The translations under genes and the position numbers were made by a program. Under the pieces are notes generated by a model, which did not search any database, had not been told where the DNA came from, and worked only from the letters and a program-made list of their open reading frames with translations. Below, piece after piece: positions 1-6,453 of a stretch of 14,482 nucleotides of DNA (its first letter is position 1; every line of letters starts with the position of its first letter). Source of the DNA: Eubacterium sp. UBA3279 (GTDB taxonomy: Bacteria > Bacillota > Clostridia > Lachnospirales > Lachnospiraceae); contig DETV01000011.1 in the NCBI GenBank assembly GCA_002361775.1, positions 1 through 14,482 on the forward strand, given 5' to 3'.

Positions 1-97
1 CATGAGCGAGGATGACCTTCTGGATATGGATTATTTCTTAAATGAAGATGACTTATTTGATGATGAGGCTGGAGTGGAAGGTTTTTATATCTTCTAA
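1..97 (+). CDS. C-terminal end of an unidentified acidic protein (partial)
   Basis: The frame reading from base 2 stays open to a TAA at 95-97 and encodes 31 residues, starting with Met-Ser-Glu-Asp-Asp and ending Gly-Phe-Tyr-Ile-Phe. It is very acidic (many Asp and Glu) with scattered bulky hydrophobics. Because the window starts here, this is probably the tail of a longer rightward gene rather than a complete small gene: no ribosome binding site can be seen. A convincing plus-strand terminator 28 bases past the stop (125-171) supports a real transcription unit ending here. I do not recognise the family. Confidence 0.5.
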   Translation, partial: MSEDDLLDMDYFLNEDDLFDDEAGVEGFYIF

Positions 98-124
98 ACC
101 GTGTCGTCTTATTGTTGTCCCCAG

Positions 125-171
125 ACAGGAATTTATCTAACATATGTTCGGTAAACTCCTGTTCTTTTTTT
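125..171 (+). terminator. Rho-independent terminator of the left-edge gene
   Basis: ACAGGA at 125-130 pairs with TCCTGT at 157-162. The stem continues inward through ATTTAT/GTAAAC with one mismatch, around a loop holding the palindrome AACATATGTT. A T-rich run (TTCTTTTTTT) follows directly at 162-171. The orientation fits the rightward gene that ends at 97. Confidence 0.75.
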
Positions 172-201
172 GTGTTTCCAAAACTCGGAATTTCCTATAA
201 A

Positions 202-238
202 GCAAAAAGAGTGCCGATATCTGAAATATCGACACCCT
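202..238 (-). terminator. Rho-independent terminator of the epimerase-DUF819-hydrolase operon
   Basis: Read on the minus strand, GGTGTCGATAT pairs with ATATCGGCACT (one G.U pair) around a short TTCAG loop. It is followed by TTTTTGC. It lies 17 bases beyond the hydrolase stop codon and so ends the leftward operon. The rightward terminator at 125-171 sits just beyond it, so the two units converge between 97 and 255. Confidence 0.8.
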
Positions 239-254
239 GTTTTCCAAAAATTCT

Positions 255-2348
255 TTATGGCTCCATGCGAACCGTAATCTTAGATGGATACTGTCCACCA
301 TGGAAGACTGTATTATGTGCAACAACCGTTGTCTGGCTGTTGAAACCGTCTTTTGTATTACTGTTCGGGAATACAAAGTTCTTTGCACTGGAGGTGATGG
401 TCACGCGAATACGATGTCCCTTCTTAAAACAATTGGAAATCTTGGTGGTAAGGATCGTCAGCGGAACCACCTCGCCCGGATTTAAGAAGTCCGCATGGTC
501 AAATCCATTGCGATATTTTGCGGATAAGATACCATCTGCCAGCTTGATAGAACGGCCATTTTCATCCACATCCGTCAATCGAACCATGAAATCTGTATCC
601 GGTGCATCGGAAGCAATGTAGAGAGAAACCGTTATATCGCCTGTGATTACCACATCCTTCTCAAGCGGAGCCGTGGAGTAACACAGCATATCCTGACGCT
701 TCTCCTCCTCTGTGTAGTCCTCCGGAACCTCGATTTCATTTTCCGACATATCAATGATATGGGTTGACGGATTCTGAGGATCATAATCGTAGCTGTCCTG
801 GCCACTCTGCTCCGGCAGTTTAAAGGAAAGAACTCCATCACCGGAGGATGTGTTGGCATGGCCGCAGCTGTCTAAATAAATCTCTGTTTCCAGAGTCTCC
901 GGAATCGGCCAGTTGGATGCTGTTTTCCATGTTTCCTGTCCGACGGTATAGTACTCAACCGGAGCTGTCTTATCAATTCCGTTGTCTATGCCCTTCAGAT
1001 GATGCTCAAACCACTGGAAATACATGAAATCCAGATCAAAACGCAGAGCCTCGTCACCAAATGACACTCCATGCATATCGTACTTGCTGTTTCCGCTATG
1101 CTGCCACGGACCAAGTATTACTTTTCTCATACCTTCCGGGAAATCATGCACCAGCTCCAGGGCCTCTGTTGTTCCCATTCCATTATCATCAAACCAGCCG
1201 GACTGGATGAGAGCCGGGATCTGCGCATGCACAGAGCGCTCCTTCCAGTTGGAACGGTGCCAGAATTCATCATACTCTGAATTTTCCAGCCATTTATCCA
1301 GGAATGGAACAGGATATCCCAGTGCCTTTTCCGCAAGCTGATCTAACGGGCGAATGTTCAATACCTCTTCCCAGTCATCCCGCTCCATCAGTTCCGGATG
1401 GAATTTTTTCTGAGAAACAGCAAATCCCCAGGCAAGCATTCCAGAGGTAAAACAGCCGCCTCTTCTCGGCAGATCCACAAATGCACTTCCTGCACATACG
1501 ACGCTGATTAAAGCCTTCAGATGGGGATTACCGCTGGCTGCTGCTGCCCACTGTACATATCCCAGGTAGGAACCTCCTACCATGCCGACACTGCCTGAAG
1601 ACCAGGATTGATCTGCAATCCAGTCCAGAGTATCATCGCCATCTTCCACTTCAGAGTGATTCGGAATCCATTCTCCTTCGCTGAGGTTGCGGCCCCGCAC
1701 GTCCTGAACTACGACTGCATAACCGCGTTGTACGTATCGATAGTAAACCTCACAGCCATCTTCTTTTCCATATGGTGTACGAATCAATACCGCCGGCACC
1801 TTCTCGTCCAGCCCAGCCGGCACATAAACATCCGTTGACAGATGAATACCATCCCGCATAGGAACCGGAAAGCTTCCAAGATGACTGACTCCGTATATTT
1901 TCTCATCCGGCCAGGTATTCTTCCACATTTTAAGGACCGTTCTGTCCTCCTCGCCGTTCCGTACCAGTACTGTAACCATTTCTCTTGCCGGACAGCACAC
2001 TGCAAGCAGCTCACCATTCTCTACCAGCTTATTATTCGGGAATTTGACATCACGCTGCAGATACCAGGAATCCTTACTGCTTGTATAGCGTTCTGCGCCT
2101 TCCGGCATATCTACAATAACTTCCCCGTCTCCCGCAAGCTTCTGTTCATAGCTATGAAGCTGATGCGAAAGCTTCAACAGGTCCATTTTTGTAAATGATT
2201 TATAAAAGGCATTATCCTCTTCTGACAAAGTCTCCCACGGAAGCAGCTTAGCCGATGCAATATCCAGTTTTTGAATGGAGAGCGGCTGCGTATCAAAATC
2301 AAGTTCCGCATAAAGAATTCCCGATACATACAAATGATATAGTTTCAT
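255..2348 (-). CDS. CocE/NonD family serine hydrolase (X-Pro dipeptidyl-peptidase S15-like)
   Basis: A 697-residue protein predicted to cleave peptides or ester/amide substrates in the cytoplasm; no signal peptide or membrane segment is seen. The alpha/beta-hydrolase fold begins near residue 155 (PVPMRDGIHLSTDVYVP). The nucleophile is Ser260 in GGSYLGY, the acid probably Asp387 in GWFDDNG, and the base His417 in GPWQHSG. The remaining C-terminal part (about 520-697) matches the beta-rich PepX_C type domain in layout. Residues 1-150 form an N-terminal extension that I cannot assign and that plain CocE enzymes lack. The start at 2348 is backed by AGGGAGA just upstream. It is the last gene of the operon, 50 bases after the DUF819 gene. 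The family assignment is firm; the substrate is unknown. Association with a dipeptide epimerase suggests a peptidase role, by inference only. Confidence 0.9.
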   Translation of the reverse strand: MKLYHLYVSGILYAELDFDTQPLSIQKLDIASAKLLPWETLSEEDNAFYKSFTKMDLLKLSHQLHSYEQKLAGDGEVIVDMPEGAERYTSSKDSWYLQRDVKFPNNKLVENGELLAVCCPAREMVTVLVRNGEEDRTVLKMWKNTWPDEKIYGVSHLGSFPVPMRDGIHLSTDVYVPAGLDEKVPAVLIRTPYGKEDGCEVYYRYVQRGYAVVVQDVRGRNLSEGEWIPNHSEVEDGDDTLDWIADQSWSSGSVGMVGGSYLGYVQWAAAASGNPHLKALISVVCAGSAFVDLPRRGGCFTSGMLAWGFAVSQKKFHPELMERDDWEEVLNIRPLDQLAEKALGYPVPFLDKWLENSEYDEFWHRSNWKERSVHAQIPALIQSGWFDDNGMGTTEALELVHDFPEGMRKVILGPWQHSGNSKYDMHGVSFGDEALRFDLDFMYFQWFEHHLKGIDNGIDKTAPVEYYTVGQETWKTASNWPIPETLETEIYLDSCGHANTSSGDGVLSFKLPEQSGQDSYDYDPQNPSTHIIDMSENEIEVPEDYTEEEKRQDMLCYSTAPLEKDVVITGDITVSLYIASDAPDTDFMVRLTDVDENGRSIKLADGILSAKYRNGFDHADFLNPGEVVPLTILTTKISNCFKKGHRIRVTITSSAKNFVFPNSNTKDGFNSQTTVVAHNTVFHGGQYPSKITVRMEP

Positions 2349-2371
2349 AACGATTCATCTCCCTACTCGCT

Positions 2372-2385
2372 GCTGTGCGCACAGC
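2372..2385. repeat. Perfect 14-bp palindrome between the DUF819 and hydrolase genes
   Basis: GCTGTGCGCACAGC reads the same on both strands. It lies in the 50-base gap upstream of the hydrolase ribosome binding site and could form a small mRNA hairpin (GCTGT/ACAGC with a GCGC loop). No U-tract follows, so it is not a terminator. It may mark mRNA processing or tune downstream translation; this is speculation. Confidence 0.45.
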
Positions 2386-2398
2386 TACCATGTTCCTG

Positions 2399-3574
2399 TT
2401 ATACTCCGATGATGCCGCGGATAGCATAAGCAACTGCAATACCAAGATAGTTGCCCATCGCTCCGGCCAGAACGCCCATCAGAAGACCGGTTGTAATCAT
2501 AGTTTTCCACTGTGCACTTGATGCAATCAGAGCAGCTGTCGGGCCGTCAGAAATACATGCCACAGCAGAAAGAAGAACATACTCAAATTTCACCTTCAGC
2601 AGTCTCGTTACGAGCAGATGCAGTGCAATGCAGCTGACGATAACGCAGAAGCAGAATAAGGTAATATAGAATGTAGATCCGAAGAACTGTTTCAGATCAA
2701 CGGCGAATCCAATGGTGGTCAGGAATAACAGTGCCACAAAAAGTCCCAGGTCAAAGTTGCCGCGCAGATTACGTACTGCCGGAATCTGTGCAATGATAAT
2801 CGAGAAGGTCGTAATCAGAATAATACGTCCTGCACTGCGGAAGCCCGGTCCAAATACCATACCTGCAATGGTCGTAGCTGCCCATACGGTTCCGAAGCCA
2901 ATTGCCAACAGCCATGCGATTTCCTGAATGGACCATTCCTTGGATGCCATCAGTTCTTCATGATCTCCGTCGCCCTGCAGCTCTGCCTCTGTCATCTCAT
3001 ACGGCCACAGCTTTCTCAGCAGTTTTGAATTTTTGTAGATAGCCGGTGCCGCAAACATAAGAATCAGACTCGGAATACCGATTACATAGTCTGCTGCATT
3101 AGCAGCCGCAATGGTTCCTCTTGAAGCATCAAGTCCAACTGCAATTGCTGTCAGGTTGGAACTTCCTCCTGTATAGGTTCCGACAAACATTCCGGCAATC
3201 TTCCATCCCTCATCAATCTTGGATGCGAATAAAACACCAAACAGGAATGCCATCAGGCAGACACTTGCCGCTGCAGATACCAGTGCAATAATCGAGTTTC
3301 TGTTTAACAGTTTTTTCATCTGTCTCAGATCCAGACTCAGCAGACAGATAGAAACAGACAGCGGAACACAATAGCCGCTGAGCGAATCATAGGTTGGACT
3401 TGACACCGGTACAATTTTCAGGTTTGAAAGAACAATACCGGTAACAATAACCGTTAAAGCCGGCCCAAGTACCTTGAACACTTTAAAGCGCTGAAGCCAA
3501 AAGCCGACAGCTACCATAAGAAACATAACCAGAAGCAATGCGCTTTCTGATGAAAACAATGTTGTGCTTTCCAT
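2399..3574 (-). CDS. DUF819 family integral membrane protein (YjcL-like)
   Basis: A 391-residue polytopic membrane protein with about ten hydrophobic segments over its length and one hydrophilic cytoplasmic-looking insert near residues 180-215 (rich in Glu and Asp). Conserved-looking glycine/serine motifs are GTYTGGSSNLTA around residue 130-145 and SDGPTAALIASS near 345-356, which fit the DUF819 family; Bacillus subtilis YjcL is a member. Function in this family is not established as far as I know. Placement directly after a dipeptide epimerase and before a peptidase-like hydrolase suggests transport of a peptide or amino-acid derivative, by inference. An AAAGGA ribosome binding site precedes the start at 3574. 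The gene lies 152 bases after the epimerase stop, across a GC-rich hairpin. Confidence 0.85.
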   Translation of the reverse strand: MESTTLFSSESALLLVMFLMVAVGFWLQRFKVFKVLGPALTVIVTGIVLSNLKIVPVSSPTYDSLSGYCVPLSVSICLLSLDLRQMKKLLNRNSIIALVSAAASVCLMAFLFGVLFASKIDEGWKIAGMFVGTYTGGSSNLTAIAVGLDASRGTIAAANAADYVIGIPSLILMFAAPAIYKNSKLLRKLWPYEMTEAELQGDGDHEELMASKEWSIQEIAWLLAIGFGTVWAATTIAGMVFGPGFRSAGRIILITTFSIIIAQIPAVRNLRGNFDLGLFVALLFLTTIGFAVDLKQFFGSTFYITLFCFCVIVSCIALHLLVTRLLKVKFEYVLLSAVACISDGPTAALIASSAQWKTMITTGLLMGVLAGAMGNYLGIAVAYAIRGIIGV

Positions 3575-3664
3575 ATATAATTATCCTTTCTAGTGATGAA
3601 GATGCATAACTGTTCACATGTGCCCAGCAAAATTCTCTTCATTATTGCAATATTCAACTCAAGC

Positions 3665-3711
3665 CTCCGCGAGGTCCGGCGTATGACTTCGGTCAACGCA
3701 TCCCCGCGGAG
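3665..3711. repeat. GC-rich intergenic hairpin between the epimerase and DUF819 genes
   Basis: CTCCGCG at 3665-3671 and CGCGGAG at 3705-3711 pair perfectly. Inside, GCGT..TGAC pairs with GTCA..ACGC around a tetraloop (CGAA on the minus strand), giving a nearly continuous 47-base stem-loop. The stretch 3663-3712 is about 70% GC by my count, far above its flanks. It starts 15 bases past the epimerase stop in the transcript. No U-tract follows, so it is not a standard terminator. It could stabilise or process the operon mRNA, or be one copy of a dispersed palindromic repeat. Confidence 0.7.
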
Positions 3712-3726
3712 CATTTATTATCCGAA

Positions 3727-4800
3727 TTAGAAATCCAGATCCAGGCCAAGACCCGGTTTCTGAGACAGTGTATATACACCGCCCTCAATGGTGAAGCCAC
3801 CCGGCATACCCATCTCCGGATCCACCGCATACATAAAGCTGTCGCAATCAGCTTCTGTAATATTGCTCTTCGCTGCAACCAGGCTGACACCTGCTGCAAT
3901 CGCAACCTTCGTCTCCAGCATACAGCCAACCATACAATTTACATGATTTGCTTCTGCAATTGCATTGATCTTTTCTGCCGGATACAGTCCGCCACACTTC
4001 ATCAGCTTAATGTTCAGAATATCTGCTGCATCCATCTTGCAGGCTCTTGCTGCATCAATCGGAGAATGAATAGATTCATCCAGCATGATCTGCATATCAA
4101 CCTTCTGGCGAAGGATCTTGGAACCGTCCATATCCCACCATGGCAGACACTGCTCTACTGCATCAACACCGATTTTTTCGAATTCTTTCATAACTCTTAC
4201 CGCATCATTTACAGTATATCCCTGGTTTGCATCCACACGCAGACGGATATCCGGTCCAACTGCTTCACGAATCAGAGTAAGTGCACGAATATCATCCGCC
4301 GGGTTAATTCCAGCTTTCACCTTCAGAATACGGAATCCATCACGCTCAACACGCTCTTTTGCTTCCTGTGCCATCAGTTCCGGCTTATCAATACCGATTG
4401 TCATATCTGTCACGATCTGGTCACGGTATCCGCCCAGTACCTTGTACAGCGGCTGGTTCATAACCTTGCCCTTCAGATCATACAGTGCAATATCGATTGC
4501 AGCCTTTGCTGAAGTATTGCCGGAAATCAGATGATCCATCATCAGATGAATTCCCTCAATATTCATCGGATCCATACCGATCAGACCCTGTTTAAACAAT
4601 TTAAGAACTTCCAGAACGGTTGCACTGTTCTCTCCGGTAACCGGTTCAAACGGAGCTGCCTCTCCGATTCCATAAAGTCCCTCGTCTGTCATAACTTTTA
4701 CCAGAACATTCACAGAATGATCCTGTACGGCAAATGCAATACGGAACGGCTTCTTCATCGGAATGTGAATCACTTCTACTTTTACATCAGTAATTTTCAT
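3727..4800 (-). CDS. Dipeptide epimerase (L-Ala-D/L-Glu epimerase-like), enolase superfamily
   Basis: A 357-residue cytoplasmic enzyme of the muconate-lactonizing subgroup, predicted to interconvert stereoisomers at the C-terminal residue of a dipeptide, such as L-Ala-D-Glu from murein. Visible active-site residues are the Lys160-x-Lys162 pair (ILKVKAG), metal ligands Asp190 (RVDANQG), Glu216 (VEQ) and Asp241 (LDES), the general base Lys265 (NIKLMKCGG), and the Asp318-x-Asp320 motif (ADCDSF) typical of dipeptide epimerases. Their spacing matches the B. subtilis enzyme as I recall it. Length is normal for the family. GGAGG lies 6 bases before the start at 4800. It is the first gene of a leftward operon with a DUF819 membrane protein and a CocE-type hydrolase. 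Exact dipeptide specificity cannot be read from the sequence. Confidence 0.88.
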   Translation of the reverse strand: MKITDVKVEVIHIPMKKPFRIAFAVQDHSVNVLVKVMTDEGLYGIGEAAPFEPVTGENSATVLEVLKLFKQGLIGMDPMNIEGIHLMMDHLISGNTSAKAAIDIALYDLKGKVMNQPLYKVLGGYRDQIVTDMTIGIDKPELMAQEAKERVERDGFRILKVKAGINPADDIRALTLIREAVGPDIRLRVDANQGYTVNDAVRVMKEFEKIGVDAVEQCLPWWDMDGSKILRQKVDMQIMLDESIHSPIDAARACKMDAADILNIKLMKCGGLYPAEKINAIAEANHVNCMVGCMLETKVAIAAGVSLVAAKSNITEADCDSFMYAVDPEMGMPGGFTIEGGVYTLSQKPGLGLDLDF

Positions 4801-4816
4801 AATAGACCTCCATACT

Positions 4817-4848
4817 GTAAAATTATTTTAGAATTAGTATAATTTTAC
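4817..4848. promoter_or_regulatory. Candidate operator: 10-bp inverted repeat over the epimerase promoter
   Basis: GTAAAATTAT (4817-4826) and ATAATTTTAC (4839-4848) are perfect inverted repeats separated by 12 bases. One arm covers the -10 box and the other lies just past the expected transcript start, a classic repressor position. The XRE-cupin regulator at 6454 is an obvious candidate ligand, but the sequence does not prove it. The high A+T content means a structural or chance origin is possible. Confidence 0.5.
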
Positions 4849-4870
4849 CCTCACTAAAATATATAGTCAA
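4842..4870 (-). promoter_or_regulatory. Sigma-A-type promoter of the epimerase operon
   Basis: On the minus strand, TTGACT (plus positions 4865-4870) and TAAAAT (4842-4847) are separated by exactly 17 bases. The predicted start of transcription falls near 4835, about 35 bases ahead of the epimerase start codon. Confidence 0.65.
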
Positions 4871-4989
4871 CCTTTTCCCTTCTAAAATGCAAAATTAGGG
4901 ATTTTACATAAAAATTATCCGATAAATCTGTGAAAATAAGACGAAAAGGAAGGAGAAATGGAATAAAAAGACGAAGTATAAATTTTAAT

Positions 4990-4996
4990 ATTTTTA
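4990..4996. repeat. Target-site duplication, left copy
   Basis: ATTTTTA directly abuts the left inverted repeat and is repeated exactly at 6322-6328. Seven bases is the longest suffix-prefix match across the two junctions. Confidence 0.85.
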
Positions 4997-5030
4997 CTAT
5001 AAATGAGCAAATATTAAAAATTGCACAAAG
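4997..5030. repeat. Left terminal inverted repeat of the insertion sequence
   Basis: It begins CTATAAATGAG and ends near TTGCACAAAG. It aligns without gaps to the reverse complement of 6287-6321, with mismatches at five of the first 33 positions. The transposase stop codon begins at the next base. Confidence 0.9.
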
Positions 5031-6257
5031 TTACCCTGCAAGTTCCAAAACCTCTTCAAAAGTGGCACCATTCTTTATCGCCCGAAACAGATTCTTCAAA
5101 TATTCTGTTTTTAGCTGCTGTTGCATGTATGCATAGCCTTCATCAAAAGAACAATACGTTCCTTTGCAAGTGCAACACATATAATGGATAAATGACATAA
5201 TCAGCCAGTATCGTTGAATTCCTTTTTGGGAACGCAGCTGATATTTATCCAGACCAAGTTTTTTCTTGCTTTGTCGGAAAAACAGTTCAATCTGCCAGCG
5301 TTGGGTATAAAGTCTCAGGATTTCCTGCGTGGATAATGCTGCATTTGTTGAAACAAAGATCCGCAGTGCTTTTGGAATCCCAAAACATTCTGCTGGATAG
5401 CTCAGTAGAACCACTGCATTGGGAACATCGTTCAGATCCCCTTCATACCGGTATACGTAAAACTGCCTTTTATCAACGGTCACAAAGCTGATGTTTGGGT
5501 CTGTTTTCCGTAAGTGAAGGGCAAATACACTGGCTTTCTGCCGGATTCCGCAAGGGTGGAGGATTCGGTTGGTTTTTAAAGCCCCTATGGTGTAGAATCC
5601 TTTTTTGATAAAGCAATCCATGACTTTGGCTGAGGTATACCAACTGTCACAAAGGAAGTAGGAAACTACCGGTGCAATAGGAAGTTCTGCAGCGATATCC
5701 TGTATGATCTGGATCTTTGATTTTGTTTTATCATACAGAATAACGGCATAATTCAGAGTGATTCCATTGCAGGAAAGCATGACGGACACGATCTGATGCC
5801 CATAATCCTGTCTGCCTTTCAGATGAGATTGATGAAAATACGCAGCTTCGATTGGATGCAAAGCCTGTGACGAAGGTTTTGTATGGGAAGCAATCGTATC
5901 ATCCACAATACAAAAGATAGGCTGACCAGAAATAGTCGCCTCCCGGTAGATCAAATACGCAACGCTGTTTCTTAGGGCATCCTGAAAAAGGGAATCATTC
6001 CACTTTCCCTGATTCAGAAAGTGAGCCACAGTCGTTCTATGATGTTGACTGGTCAAGACGAAATCCGTTGTTTTGCCACGGTATCCACGCAAAACGACAG
6101 AAAGAATGATAGCCATGAAATGCTGCAAGTAAATATCGGATAAAAAACAATTGGGGGTGAGGGCTCTAAAGTAATTGTAAATCTTATTGGAATGATGTAT
6201 AATGTTTGCAACAGGCGCCCCCTTGTTCGAGTGAGTAGGTTGTTGGTCGTACTTCAA
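5031..6257 (-). CDS. DDE transposase of the IS4 supergroup
   Basis: A 408-residue transposase that would cut and join the element's ends. The first catalytic Asp is in VDDT (Asp119/120), the second in FLCDSWY (Asp204), and the Glu (Glu324) sits in a full YREK signature: Tyr317-x2-Arg320-x3-Glu324-x6-Lys331. All are intact, so the enzyme is probably functional. The reading frame opens with a TTG at 6257, directly after a TAA; no good ribosome binding site is visible, and the true start may be a later codon, for example the ATG at residue 48. A 13-bp inverted repeat (6191-6203 with 6257-6269) brackets the 5' end. It occupies nearly the whole element, ending exactly at the left terminal repeat. 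Confidence 0.92.
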   Translation of the reverse strand: MKYDQQPTHSNKGAPVANIIHHSNKIYNYFRALTPNCFLSDIYLQHFMAIILSVVLRGYRGKTTDFVLTSQHHRTTVAHFLNQGKWNDSLFQDALRNSVAYLIYREATISGQPIFCIVDDTIASHTKPSSQALHPIEAAYFHQSHLKGRQDYGHQIVSVMLSCNGITLNYAVILYDKTKSKIQIIQDIAAELPIAPVVSYFLCDSWYTSAKVMDCFIKKGFYTIGALKTNRILHPCGIRQKASVFALHLRKTDPNISFVTVDKRQFYVYRYEGDLNDVPNAVVLLSYPAECFGIPKALRIFVSTNAALSTQEILRLYTQRWQIELFFRQSKKKLGLDKYQLRSQKGIQRYWLIMSFIHYMCCTCKGTYCSFDEGYAYMQQQLKTEYLKNLFRAIKNGATFEEVLELAG

Positions 6258-6269
6258 TTATACATCATT
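6191..6269. repeat. 13-bp inverted repeat enclosing the transposase start
   Basis: AATGATGTATAAT (6191-6203) and ATTATACATCATT (6257-6269) are perfect inverted repeats 53 bases apart. Transcripts reading in from outside the element would carry both arms and fold the transposase start into a stem. A transcript starting from a -10 box TATAAT formed by the upstream arm itself would lack that arm. This is the logic of read-through protection known from IS10 and IS50, but here it is only inferred. Confidence 0.55.
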
Positions 6270-6286
6270 CAGCAGAGGGTATCTTT

Positions 6287-6321
6287 CTTTTGTGCAAAAT
6301 TTAGAATTTACTCATTTATAG
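6287..6321. repeat. Right terminal inverted repeat of the insertion sequence
   Basis: The outermost bases are CTCATTTATAG, the reverse complement of the left terminus. The conserved inner block TTTTGTGCAA mirrors TTGCACAAA of the left end. Confidence 0.9.
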
Positions 6322-6328
6322 ATTTTTA
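6322..6328. repeat. Target-site duplication, right copy
   Basis: ATTTTTA directly follows the right inverted repeat and matches 4990-4996 exactly. Confidence 0.85.
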
Positions 6329-6359
6329 TATATATTAAAATTATTCAAAATCTGGTTTA

Positions 6360-6411
6360 TTTACAAAAGCAAATTGTATGGTATACTAATACAGGCAGCG
6401 GGATTCCGCTG
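6360..6411 (+). promoter_or_regulatory. Promoter and small hairpin upstream of the XRE-cupin regulator
   Basis: TTTACA (6360-6365) and TATACT (6382-6387) are separated by 16 bases. Right after the -10 box, CAGCGG (6396-6401) and CCGCTG (6406-6411) form a perfect 6-bp inverted repeat with a GATT spacer at about +1 to +20. It could be an autoregulatory operator or a leader hairpin. The promoter lies outside the insertion sequence, so the regulator should still be transcribed. Confidence 0.55.
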
Positions 6412-6453
6412 AAGATCATAGAACATAGTACATCGAACAGGGGGGATTACAAT

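Larger units (their letters stand above)
4997..6321 (-). mobile_element. Complete insertion sequence, IS4 supergroup, 1325 bp
   Basis: Both ends carry CTATAAATGAG as outermost bases in opposite orientation, within inverted repeats of about 34 bp (28 of the first 33 positions identical). Directly outside each end lies ATTTTTA (4990-4996 and 6322-6328), a clean 7-bp target duplication. The element carries one full-length DDE transposase gene on the minus strand, whose stop codon touches the left repeat. A 7-bp duplication recalls the 7-8 bp reported for the ISPepr1 subgroup of IS4, but subgroup placement needs a database match. Intact ends, duplication and gene point to a recent, possibly still active, insertion. 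Confidence 0.9.

Noticed and set aside
112..621. 169-codon plus-strand open frame
   Set aside because: It lies antisense to the hydrolase gene and its terminators, begins within a terminator loop region, and has no domain or ribosome binding site.
3511..3714. 67-codon minus-strand frame starting in the GC-rich hairpin
   Set aside because: It overlaps the start of the DUF819 gene and its first residues come from the palindrome; no ribosome binding site precedes it.
3943..4534. Two long plus-strand frames (189 and 149 codons)
   Set aside because: Both are antisense shadows of the epimerase, whose catalytic residues are intact; their composition is unlike real proteins.
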